A program made the position numbers and the translations under genes. Positions 29,983 to 40,287 of a stretch of DNA of 64,000 nucleotides are shown here, in pieces. The notes beneath the pieces are model-generated. The model was not told the DNA's origin. It made no database searches and saw only the letters and a list, made by a program, of their open reading frames with translations. Source of the stretch: Phytoseiulus persimilis (lineage: Eukaryota; Arthropoda; Arachnida; Mesostigmata; Phytoseiidae); the NCBI GenBank assembly GCA_037576195.1, contig CM075103.1, positions 24,676,001 through 24,740,000 of the forward strand. The letters run 5' to 3'. Within the stretch, counting starts at the first letter, position 1; every line of letters starts with the position of its first letter.

Positions 29983-30539
29983 TACGCATACCTCAGATCG
30001 ATGAATTCGAGACAGATGCGAAAACAGTCAGCGTCGAGTGGCCACTCTGGGATCAAGCTGGATCGAAATTTCACTGAGAGTCGAAGCTTATGCAGAAAGA
30101 GATCTAAGAAAAGAGACTAACTTTTTCAACCGCCGAAAAACGACTTTCCTTTCCCCCCAGGTACCATCAGTCGCTTCTCGGATCCCACCGGGTATTTACA
30201 ATTGAGTAGAAATCGTTATCGCTAGGGCTGCCAATTTGGCGCAGGGAAATTCACGGTCGAGATCCGCGGCTACCGTGATTGTAACACGGCGCTCGAGAGT
30301 CCTGCACGGCGTCTAGGCTTCCGGCTCTTAACCCACAGGAACGAGAAGAGGAGTCGCGATTCTGAAGTATTCGGCTACTGGGGGTGGCGGATCCGGCACG
30401 ATGATATTGGAGATTGGATGGAAAACGAGTTTCATAGAGGTCAATGGGTGATGCAATGAAATAATTTATTTGAGTATTCGATTCGTTTCGCATGTGAATC
30501 ACAGCATACCTAGCTCAAATTAAGCCGGGATTTCGGTAA

Positions 30540-32020
30540 AGTGGATGATACATAAAGAGGTCACCCTCCTTGATCGGCCGGCGACCGTCGCGTAGGACAC
30601 TCGAGCACTGGCTGAAGGATCTCTCAGCTGTGACGCTATCCACTGGAATGCTCAAACAACTCAGAGCAATTTCCGAGAGCTTTGGAAACCTCGTGAACGC
30701 CTGCGTCCAGAATGCGGTAATACTGGCTGGCTAATGGAGTTCGCATACAGATGGTTGAGCGGCATTTGTTTGTGCCAGGTTCTCATCCTGTTCCGATGAC
30801 AATTCGAACCACTGGACTAGCAGCTCCGGATCCTCGATGACTGAATGTGCTCTCAAATCGTTGCCTTCATACTTGGTTAGTGTAGCCATCAGATGAGGTG
30901 AATATTCTCTGAGCTGTCCCAGTTGAGCACCAATATCGCGGGATTGACACGAATTGACGATTCCTACCGTATTAAGACTTGAACTGCTGCGAGCCTCACA
31001 GTGGAAGAACTCAGAACACTCTTCCGAATGGTCAGCGTGGAATAGCGCCGCTTTGAGCCAGCTATTCCACCTGGAAACAACTGGGGTGGTTGGGAGACAG
31101 TTAGGTTTGCCTTTCTCCTCCATGAATAGTCTGAATCGTGCTCACCGAGCTGGGCACGCCGTGAACGCTCTCTCCATTTCACAAACTAATTTGTTCACCT
31201 CTGGGAAGGATGACATCCATACCCCGCAAGCCAGATTCAAAAGCTGCGCGGTGCAAGTGACGTGGATCCGCGTTAATGCAAACAGGCTTCAGTGAGCCGT
31301 TCCATGCTTGACACATGTATGCGGCATTATCTGTCACGAAAGCGCTCACTTTAAACGGCGATATGTTGTAATTGAAAAAGACATCCTGAACAGCTTCGAT
31401 CAAAGTTTTATAGTTGGTGCCTTCCGGAACCACTCAGTAGAGTAAGAAAACTTTGGGCTGCACGTCATCACATTTGGGATTCGGGAAAGCAAGAATATTG
31501 AGGACGTAGCGATCCTCCGCATCTGATTCGAATGATTGCAAAGGAGAATCGTTCTGCCAAGAGATCCTTCAAGCTTCTCAGGTGGACAACGAATGCTTTC
31601 GCAAGATAATAACGCCCCATCTGACCGGCCGAAGGGATCGGAGTTTTAAAATGAGCTTGCAGGAAGATCTTCAAGCTTGTTTTGTCGAGAGCATCCAAAG
31701 GGAAATCAGCACCAGAGAAAGCGTCAACCAAGGACAGAAGTGTCGATTGTCTTCCTCTTCTTTTCTCCGCGATTCCGTCCTGGACTGGCCTGTCGATCAC
31801 CTTGGATTTCCTGGCATTTGCACTGTCGAGTTCTCCCAGCGCTTCGCTGTGCATAGCGGTATCCAGATGTCTCAAGCAGCTATGTTTTCGGCGGAAATCG
31901 ACCTCAACACTGCAGGTACTATAGAAAAGACCACACGGCTATGCGCAGAAAGTCCCTTCTTCAAACTCTCTGACCCTTTGCTCGGGGGTCACTTTGGTAG
32001 AGATTTTTGAGTTCGACATG
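30540..32020 (-). pseudogene. hAT transposase of the CGGBP1/DUF659 type, broken
   Basis: The minus strand from 32018 starts MSNSKISTKVTPEQRVREFE, then a BED-type finger STCSVEVDFRRKHSCLRHLD. It continues with LVDAFSGADFPLDALDKTSL, FKTPIPSAGQMGRYYLAKAF (DUF659 region), VSAFVTDNAAYMCQAWNGSL (catalytic Asp block), PVVSRWNSWLKAALFHADH, and the C-terminal dimerisation block LSEIALSCLSIPVDSVTAER. About 490 codons in all, near full length. Breaks: a stop in the finger region (~31945), a frameshift near 31545, a TGA near 31437, a frame change near 31170 and a stop at 30731. Human CGGBP1 was domesticated from this kind of transposase; here it is simply a dead transposon. Confidence 0.85.
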
Positions 32021-33025
32021 GTAGCGCGAGACGTCACGCCAGAAACTCTCGCGTTGTTTGAATGGGAGTCGAGGAGCAAATCAGCTAAGTCGGAAGTCGA
32101 GACGAAATGTTTGTGCCTTCGACATTCTCAGAGATAAATGAGTTTGCGAACCCATCCGCGTTCTCTGTCTTACATAGTAAGTTTCTCGCCGATACAGGTG
32201 GAACTTGCCCGATTATATTCATTTTCTACACTCACATAGAATGACTGATACCGGGATTTTGGGTTGATGGGATGTTGAGTTACTGTGATACCTGGCAGCG
32301 AAGAGCTCCACAAGCGTCCCAAATACGAAATTCACCTCGTGATCATTCTGAGTGCGGGAGATGTTTCAGAATCCGGGAATTCTGCGGAGAAGCTGAGGAA
32401 CTCACGGACGTGGCACAGAATTCACGGCCGCGGCACGACCGCGAATGCCGCGTCAAACCCGGCCTAATCATCGCTATCGGAGAACCTCTTGCGCGCAAGT
32501 GTTCGTCTAATCATGGGAATGAGTGCTTGAGTTGCCGATCGGAACTTGCGGTGTGAGCGCTCCCTGATCCGCTAGCAACATGAGTCGGGGATGAAAACAT
32601 GTGAACATGTATAGTTCGTGTGGGAAATATCGCCAGTGGTGATTCCGGCGGAATACGTGATCTTTATTCGTCAGCGTCACTCTCTCCTGCGCCCAGCGGA
32701 AGCGTCGACCGATCGCTCAATGCCATCAGATTCAGAAACAGCTCCATGGGCGGAGTAACCCATCTGGGAGCCGAGATATGAGCCTCCGAAGTTGACCAAT
32801 TTTTGTCAGAAGTAGTGGGAAGTTGAAGGGGCCACGGATGGCCGAGACCCTTCGAATCATAATGACGTTTTCGCGATCACTTCTACGGAAACCTCGGAAA
32901 AGTTCTTCGCGACACTGCCCTGATCGCCTCAGAATCCCCTCTCAAACGATAATTTGTTCTCTGGGAGGATCACAAATATTTAAAACGAACTTGGATGTTC
33001 CCGACCTGATCTAGCCATTCTGTAC

Positions 33026-33351
33026 GGGAGCGCGTCAGCTGGGCAACGGCGTCAACTGGGCCTCGCCGTCAACTGGGCCCCGGCGTCAACTGGGCCTCGC
33101 CGTCAACTTCCGAGCGGACCGGCAGGCAGCGTACTTGAAGCGGATTGGGAGATTGGGTGAGGTTAGGTTAGGGCTCGGGCGAGCGGAGCGAGCGGAGCGA
33201 TGCGCGCAGATCGACAGCCAGCGCACTCGAAATCGTGCGGGGGAATCCGGTGAGGTCAGGTTAAGGCCCCTTTTGACCCCGTGGCCCGGTTGACGCCATG
33301 GCCCAGTCGACGGCGAAGCCCAGTTGACGCCGGGGCCCAGTTGACGGGCAC
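33026..33351. mobile_element. inverted-repeat element with tandem 17-bp arms, 326 bp
   Basis: The left arm holds about four head-to-tail copies of CGTCAACTGGGCCTCGC; the right arm holds the reverse complement (GCCCAGTTGACGCCGGG and relatives). Both sides are flanked by CCATTCTGTAC (33015-33025 and 33352-33362), an 11-bp target-site duplication. The centre is GC-rich with two AGGTTAGGTTAGG-like and AGGTCAGGTTAAGG stretches, one per half, so the inverted symmetry is traceable inward. No coding capacity; a foldback or Mutator-type MITE is possible. Confidence 0.8.
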
Positions 33352-33362
33352 CCATTCTGTAC

Positions 33363-33714
33363 ATCGAGCGGATGGTCAGTGAATGATCAACCAATCAAGG
33401 CCGTTATCTTCGAGTTTCGCTAGTTGCGGTGACTTTGCTTATCAGATTATCTTCGATATATCATAGATTATTACGTCTATCAGGTAGGGCGAATACTGAT
33501 ACACGCTCCCAGAGTGGGGTGTGCGTATCAGCTATGCGATCGATGGTTTCCCCAGTGATCGAGGCGCAAGAGTTTAATGAATGTTTTTATCACTAAGATA
33601 GAAGCTCGTGTTGTGCACTGCTCATAAACGGAGCCGGAAGTCCAAGTAGCGGCTTCCAAATTCTCGAGGAGGCGGAAAGTCGCAAAATGACCCAATCCCG
33701 GTCAGAGTCCTATA
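33363..33714. other. intergenic, nothing recognised
   Basis: Short gap between two inverted-repeat elements. TA-rich near 33450, no ORF or repeat identified. Confidence 0.4.
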
Positions 33715-34231
33715 CAGGGTGGTCATCGTAGGTCGGGATCTTCCTCACTCTCTCTTTTTTTTCACAGATCGGTGAAAAATTGTCCGAGTGTTTTTTGCGT
33801 TCGATAGCTGGAGAGATGGCGCATCTTTCTCTTCCCAGTTTCTGTGAGTCGGTAGAAAATTGAATTTTGTGAATCGGCCCGAAGATTGCTTTTTCTTTCA
33901 ACTCTTCTCGAAAAACTGATCGACAAACTTCTTAAGTCGGCAGAATAGGATGCTGCTCAAACGCGTGGCAACTCTAGATTCCTAGCTCAGAATCTGTAAG
34001 AAGGGTGAACGATCGTTCCAACCTCGACGTCAAGATTGACCTCCTGACAAGATCGCTTCCTCTTTGCGTTTCGGCCCGTAACTCCTCAGAGAAGCCGAAT
34101 TCGAAAATTTTCCCAATGGCAAAAAGTTCTTAGATTGGCCAAGAAAAAAATCAGAGTCGGATAATTCTTCACCGAGTTATGAGCAAAAGAAGAGAGAGTA
34201 CGAAAGTTCCCGACTTACGATGACCACTCTG
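33715..34231. mobile_element. palindromic MITE, 517 bp
   Basis: The left end CAGGGTGGTCATCGTAGGTC and the right end (reverse complement CAGAGTGGTCATCGTAAGTC) differ at two of 20 positions, and similarity continues for about 100 bp through a T-rich stretch and a CGGTGAA-AATT-TCCGA block. The left flank is TA; the right flank is AA, so a mariner-like TA target is possible but not proved. No coding capacity. Confidence 0.8.
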
Positions 34232-34867
34232 AAGATGATCCACCGGTTGAACCCACACCTCGCGGCAAGTTCCAAGCCGGTCAATCCCCATCTGTCTCAC
34301 TGGAATTTCAACTGAAGCGCTCCCTCCCTGGAGAACATCAGAATTGCTCAGGATTCGTGGAAGGACACCGATCGAGGAAATGCGGCGGCTCCCTGCTTAT
34401 GCAGGTCATCCCAAACAGATCTAGGAAAGCCGGATCTGCTCGGAGGAGATCAACTTGCGATGAGACTCATCAACTCTTCATTAGCATCCTCGATCGGAGA
34501 GACACGTGGAACGCTGTTGAAATTGAGCTCTGTGATATGATTTCATATTTTCTCCCGCATGAAAAACTGGAATCCTGATCAACTGAGCGCAGATGCATCC
34601 CTCACGGCGACCATCATTGGCGGCGGAACCTCGACGATAACTTGGCTTCACGGATGAGAACTTTGGCGCAGATTGCGCGGTAGGAGAGCGTAATCGACTA
34701 GGTGAGCGCGTCTCCAAGAGGAAGAACATCGCGCACTCACGAGCGTACTCCACACCATGGCTTGGATGACGTTTCAAACGAATGTAATTGCGAGACGAGC
34801 AACGTGAGATATACTCAAGGAGCTGTGCCCCCTTGAACAGTTGCGCGGATCCACATAGGGATGAAAA
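34232..34867. other. upstream region of the ionotropic receptor
   Basis: Opposed frames of 73 codons (plus, 34357-34578) and 146 codons (minus, 34481-34921) overlap; neither has a motif. The receptor promoter or a 5' exon with a signal peptide could lie here, but no splice pair could be chosen. Confidence 0.35.
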
Positions 34868-36625
34868 ATGCCCGCTCGGATCAGCTTTCTGAGGGTGTGC
34901 GTTGTGTCCGTGGCTCTTCAAAAACTGTTCATCGAGACACGATCAGTGGAGGACAAGCCTCCAACGCGTTCATTCCAGCGCGCAGTCTTGGACTTCCTTG
35001 CATTTAGTAGAGTGGGAATCGAGAGAGTTCTTATCGTGGACACTTCAGGAATTTTAGCGGCACACCATGTCAGGTTGAGGGCTAGCCTATTGCTAGCTGA
35101 AGGAGAACTTTTGGCAGGAATGGCAGTCCTGAGAAGCATGCCACGATACAGTCGCGCTGTTGGCCCGTGGCTCCTGAACGCCCTTGCAGCCCCGCTTCCT
35201 ATTGCAATCGTTTCGAGCTCCGTTTCCGCGATGGACTACGAATCAGGAGATTTGTACCAGAATATCCGCCACAAGTGCATCATTCACTTTGTCTATGACC
35301 ATGGCGGAAGATTATCGTCTCAGGGGCATCTGGGTCGTGGGATCCCGACCCTATATTGGACGGGGAGCAAGACCATCTTCGCGTGTAACCGAAAAAGTAC
35401 TGTGCTTTCATGGCGAGATCGGCGCCTGCGGAAACATCCCGAGAAATGTTTGCAATCGGAACCAGAGCGCATTGAAGTCCGAATCGATTCTCATATTTCT
35501 GATTCGAGATCGAAAAATCTCAAGGTGAAATTTTCGTTGAAGGTGAATGGATCGGTTTTCAAATTCATTTCCGAGCTCGTTCCCTTGAACTTGTTCCCTG
35601 AGGAAGTGGGCAATGCTTATCATTATCATTCGGCATTGAACAACATCGTGGAAATGAACCGCTACACTGAATGCTACACCGTACTCAAACTGGAAGCAAG
35701 AGGCATTCATACTCTGTTGACTGTTCTCCCAGCGAGTATATGGACACTATTTGTTGCCAGTGTCTTCTCGTTCAGCCTGTACCTTGGCTTGGCAGAGGGT
35801 ACTTTTTTTCTCAAGAACTTCGCCACTATCTCCTTCAATTTCATCGGCGCGGTCGCCATTGAGCCTGAAAACAGGAGAATGTCCAATTTTATCGTTTTCA
35901 TGATGGTGCTGGTGATGAATTTTCTCATGAGCAGCGTCTACGGCAATGTCTTTCTAGTCAAGTTTCTGGATCCAACTAAACCAGTTGAAGTCGAGAATTT
36001 CTATCAGTGTCAACTGAATCCCAAGTGCACCCGTAGAATGTTCACCATTGGCAGCATGATCTTCTACAAGTTCGCGGTTTGCGGTTTGACCGGAGATCAG
36101 ATGTACGACGTGGGGATACCGTTGCTCAAAGTTAGGTTTGGCAACAAAGCTCCGCAAGCAAGACAGCCGAACATCCTATACGGGGACCCCGAATTCGCGC
36201 ACAGCCTGTTCTTGAAAGTCGATGGTTGCCCCTTGAATCGATCTCCCGATGCTTGGGATAAAACGAGAGTCATGACGAGATCGCTGAACCAAAGAAGTGA
36301 CTTCTTCGTTCGGCTCATGGAGCACGCCATGATACCGTCAAGGGCAACGCAAACCTGGCAAAGAGGAGTGGAGAAATCGCACGATTTCACTGACAGGTTG
36401 CAAAATACATTCATAAATGCCGTAGAACCAGCGCTACAAGCGTCAATGATGAATCACATAAAAAGTTCCCGTTATCTGCACCACAACGGCTCTCGAGATT
36501 GGTTCGACATGCAAAACTTTTTACAGCTCGTTCCTGTCTTCGCCGTTTGCGTGATCTCCAGCTCGAGCCTTTTTCTTCTCGAAGGACTCACGCTCTGGTT
36601 TATCAAGTGTATCCGGGAGACCTGA
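34868..36625 (+). CDS. divergent ionotropic receptor (iGluR-like), 585 aa, single exon
   Basis: Topology matches invertebrate ionotropic receptors. Residues ~130-280 are a diverged S1 ligand-binding half. M1 is ~284-308 (ASIWTLFVASVFSFSLYLGL). The pore loop is ~312-333 (FLKNFATISFNFIGAVAIEP). M2 is ~339-366 (FIVFMMVLVMNFLMSSVYGN then VFLVKFLD). S2 is ~370-545 with four Cys between 380 and 455. M3 is ~551-579 (FLQLVPVFAVCVISSSSLFL). The tail after M3 is very short. The canonical glutamate-binding Arg/Thr/Asp were not found, as is usual in divergent IRs. The N-terminal 120 residues are short for an IR ectodomain and lack a clear signal peptide, so a 5' exon may be missing. Probable ligand-gated cation channel in chemosensory cells (family inference). 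The open frame has no break. Confidence 0.8.
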   Translation: MPARISFLRVCVVSVALQKLFIETRSVEDKPPTRSFQRAVLDFLAFSRVGIERVLIVDTSGILAAHHVRLRASLLLAEGELLAGMAVLRSMPRYSRAVGPWLLNALAAPLPIAIVSSSVSAMDYESGDLYQNIRHKCIIHFVYDHGGRLSSQGHLGRGIPTLYWTGSKTIFACNRKSTVLSWRDRRLRKHPEKCLQSEPERIEVRIDSHISDSRSKNLKVKFSLKVNGSVFKFISELVPLNLFPEEVGNAYHYHSALNNIVEMNRYTECYTVLKLEARGIHTLLTVLPASIWTLFVASVFSFSLYLGLAEGTFFLKNFATISFNFIGAVAIEPENRRMSNFIVFMMVLVMNFLMSSVYGNVFLVKFLDPTKPVEVENFYQCQLNPKCTRRMFTIGSMIFYKFAVCGLTGDQMYDVGIPLLKVRFGNKAPQARQPNILYGDPEFAHSLFLKVDGCPLNRSPDAWDKTRVMTRSLNQRSDFFVRLMEHAMIPSRATQTWQRGVEKSHDFTDRLQNTFINAVEPALQASMMNHIKSSRYLHHNGSRDWFDMQNFLQLVPVFAVCVISSSSLFLLEGLTLWFIKCIRET

Positions 36626-39600
36626 CCCAGTTGAAGGCCATATGAGGGTTCGACTCTAGCCTCTCGGCGGCCGGTCTATTGCCTCCAAGTGGTAGCTCCC
36701 CAGGCGTTTCATAGGACCTTGGCAAGACGTTTCCGACTAGGGGTCGCAACAATCCACGAGTCCGGACTCGCGAGTTCGAGTCCACGAGTCCAGATGTGGG
36801 CGCGAAATTTCGCATACGGGTTCGAATCCCAAAATCTATGATTCTGAGCCAATGATCACCAGAATCGGAGGCTGACCGTGATTGGGGTCGATCGATTCTC
36901 ATGCTCCTCCAGAAGAAGGTGCTTCTGTCTCCCTGCTTTGGGATTGACTTTCCCGTCTTCTTTCTACCCTGACTTATTCTGGCCCACAAAGCTGTGAGAA
37001 TCCGCATTTCAGTCTATTGATTCGTCTTGTAACCACGCGCCCTCGATCGTGATCGCCCTTGGACGAACGTCATCTAACGGCCGGCGCCTCACAAGGCTGC
37101 AGGCAGGCGGATGGACACTCAAAATTTTTCAGACACGACGGTGCCTCAACGATGCATGTCTCATGACGGCCGCGGAAAGCTCAAATTCCTCCAAGAATAT
37201 CAGCACAATGACGTGTTTCACGCAAATACGGAGACACGAATCCGGCTTCAAATATAGGATTCTTCGCCCTCATCTGCACTCGTACTCCCGCGACGATTCC
37301 CTGGCACTGCGGCTTGGAATTCGAGGTCGAGGTTTTGCATTTTCGTGCTGAGTCAATCATAGGAGCTCAGCTCGCGTAGCAACGCGAGGGAATCGGGTGA
37401 AACACAGGAGTGATATCGGCCCGCTGTTTTCGGTATGAAATTTCGAATGCGTCTCGAACTAAGAGGGATTCGTGAACCCTCTTATCGAGGATGCATCAGC
37501 GCAGAACGATACCGAGAGTGTGCTCCCGCACGCTGGCAGCTCGCATGAAGCAGTCAGCGGCGTTCATGGTGCTTCGGAGAAGGATCGGAGATACTCTCGG
37601 GTTGAGTTCTTGTGATCATTGCGAGATACTGACGCAAAACAGATGAAAACCGGACTACGAACCTGGAATTAAGGACACCCATAACTTTGCTTCGACCAAA
37701 GGAGGAATCTAGATGATGGGTCGGATACGAAGAAGAGTTCATGGAGGAAAAACAAAGTGCTCCTCTCTCGGTAGACTCCGTGATCATACTCTCGAAACGA
37801 ATCTCATCCGCCAGTCCCTTCTCAGTAGACATGAAAGCCGAACTCTTACAGAGAGCCTGACGCAAAAACGGCCGGGGGCGGCCGGCGTGACGAATGTATA
37901 AGCAAATCGATTGAAAAGCTAATCCTCCGTCATCGTTGATTTTAGCGCTCGTGCTTCTTCGCCTGTTTCCGAAAGGATGAGACGAACTGTTTTACCTGAT
38001 CACGGCTGCTTGGCATATCGGGAATCAAATCAGCAAGAATCAACGATTCCCAATCGGACCTCATGGGTGGCTTTTCTGGGGTTGTGACAAACAGGAATTT
38101 CGACCAATAAACTCATCCCGGTGGTGACTTGGCTCGAATCCTCAATCCGGATCGTATCCGATATTCCAACGTTGTTTATCCCGTTTAGAAAGTCATCCGC
38201 TTAGGTTCCTACGAAGATCATCCGGCTGCGCGTCCCGGAGAATCATGAATCGTCGACTTGAGTCCGCTACGAGGGCACCGCGAATCGTATCGTGGAGCTC
38301 CTGGCGTGAACTGAACTCCATTATCGTTTCCATTCCAGATTCGCCAAGCATTATAATCAGGAAAAAATATTCGCCCCATCCAGTGCAACAGATTTCAGAA
38401 TCGTTCACCGCGTTTGCGAATCACTGCAGGGTTTCCAGGGAGGTCAGGATCCGCCCAAGAAGTTCAGAGGAAGGGTCTCGCCAGAATCACGTGGAAAAAT
38501 GCTCCCTCCCAGAATCCGATGAAACTTCAAGAGCATATTCAGCATTCTGGGAGCAGGGCTCAGTGGACGATTTTGGATCCTCCTGGCTCGATCACACGGT
38601 CGTTGAGCAAGATGCAGGTGTCAGTTTTCTTCGATGATTCCGACCTGACGAGAAATTCATTGAGGAGATCAGATTCATGATTGCAATCACATCGTCGACA
38701 TAAGCTTTCCTGGAGATCCGAGATTTTTGGAGCGGATGACACGTAGTCGGGATTTTCGAGGTCGCTGTGCACTGTCCAGGCGTTAGTTTCACTCGATCCA
38801 TCCATCCTGACGCGGGATTGGTTGACGAGGCCTGATTCATAATTCTGATCTTGGCGCCGTCATCCGACTTTTTGGAAAACCAAGATTCTTGGGCGGTTTC
38901 AAGATGAGCGGGGTTTTTCGGGATTCATGATCACAATGCTGGTCCTGGTTCTCCTCGATCCATCCATCCTGATAGGGAGATCGTTGATCAATGATCACAC
39001 ATGACGAGTTAAGCTGATGATGATGCAGAACCACGATCACGTCAACTATAGCCATATACGAAGTGATCTAATTCGCTCTTCGAATTCGCTGCTTCGCGGA
39101 TATCACTCGACGTCCGAGCAACCTGGGAAAGCAGCGATCGAACGATTAATACCAAGCGTGCCATACTGGAACGAGCCTGTGGAGACGCGGTTCAAACCCG
39201 ACGCACTTTTCCCCCTCTCGATCCGTTCGGCTCTTCTGTACTGCCATAAAGAACGGAACCTTACGAATCCAGTGTCTCACCCGGCAGAGAGATCGACTGC
39301 TACAACTTGGATGTGAAGCCCTTGGAGGTGTCAGCAGCTCATCGTCGTCATCCAGGCGCCCTCCTGGATGACGCCGTCCGACCCCGCAGTGAAGCTGATG
39401 CTGCAGTATTTTCACGAAAGCGTGAACAGACTGTTCTCAGTTCCCAATGATCGCTGTGTCACTGGCAGGGTTCATCAACATCCGAACCGATTGGGTATGA
39501 CGAGTTTTTCATAGAGATTGATAGACCGAGTTGAACTTATACCTGTCTTGTGCTCAGCGACCCCGAACATCCCCGACTATGAGTCAAAGATCGCCGAAAT

Positions 39601-40287
39601 CCTGTTTCTGAAGAAGAAATCCAAGATCACAGACCCGAGCACGGCGAAATTACAGGGGGAGTTGTGATTCTGGTTATGAATTTATTCATATTAGTGATTA
39701 TGATTTTGGCGATTCTGTGATACCGATCATGATTTTGATCATTCGAATGATCATGATTTTGCCCAACACTGGATAATGGTCTGTTGATCGTTATGAACGC
39801 GGAATGGGAGCGAGAGTACACGTCATCAAATCATCGGCTGATGTCCCATATTGGAATCGACCACTTGTAACAACCTTATCTCGTGCTTGTCTACGGATCG
39901 GTAAAGGCTGTACACTCCATGATTAGCAGCTTCCTGCGCCTTAAAAACCTTCCAATAAACTCAGCATACATCCCTAAGCAACAAAACGGTTTCCCGCCGA
40001 ATCCTGTGGATTGGGGCCGATCCTGATATGAAAAAGGTGTGAAGCTGGTAGTTACAACCAAACTCTTTATGAGCACCTTGGGAGAAGGAGTTGCGAAGCC
40101 AAGTAGCCTGAACGTGCAACTGATTTATTTCGTTACCGACTCGATGTTCGCTCTCCCCGGTGAAGTCTATACCGATTTAGATCATACGCCACGCAGACTA
40201 AAGCGGTCCAAACCGGATTGGAGAGCTCAGTCTGTCCGCTTTTCTGCGTGCCGCAGGCGGAGCTGAGGGAGAATCTGATCAGACGCT
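36626..40287. other. long region without recognised genes
   Basis: About 3.6 kb between the receptor and the DC-STAMP-type gene. A GGGTTCGAATCCC motif at 36818 looks like a polymerase III B box but has no A box or stem pairing. Minus-strand frames at 37554-37865 and 38193-38408 have protein-like stretches but no motif. Two CGATCCATCCATCCTGA segments (38807, 38957) and AT-rich GATCATGATT repeats with a GATCATTCGAATGATC palindrome (39735-39755) are the only structure seen. 3' sequences of the minus-strand gene may extend into it. Confidence 0.4.

Larger units (their letters stand above)
29529..32853. mobile_element. long-TIR DDE/SWIM-family element, deleted copy filled with later insertions
   Basis: The left end (29529, GAAAGGTTTCGGCCATGGGC) and following ~300 bp match the left TIR of the element at 57600; the right end (32745-32853, closing GGCCGAGACCCTT) matches its right TIR. 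Next to the right TIR, 32640-32700 matches the 3' end of the SWIM reading frame of that element (TTCCGGCGGAATACGTGATC). The remaining coding part is deleted. Into the left arm a hAT-like MITE was inserted (29713-29982), and between ~30170 and ~32620 a hAT. Confidence 0.6.

Noticed and set aside
33165-33185. AGGTTAGGTTAGGG as telomeric TTAGG repeats
   Set aside because: Only two units, and the position is mirrored inside an inverted-repeat element.
36805-36835. GGGTTCGAATCCC as a tRNA gene B box
   Set aside because: No A box at the right distance and no acceptor-stem pairing.
39700-39760. GATCATTCGAATGATC palindrome as a regulatory site or element terminus
   Set aside because: It lies in low-complexity GATCATGATT-rich DNA where such palindromes arise by chance.
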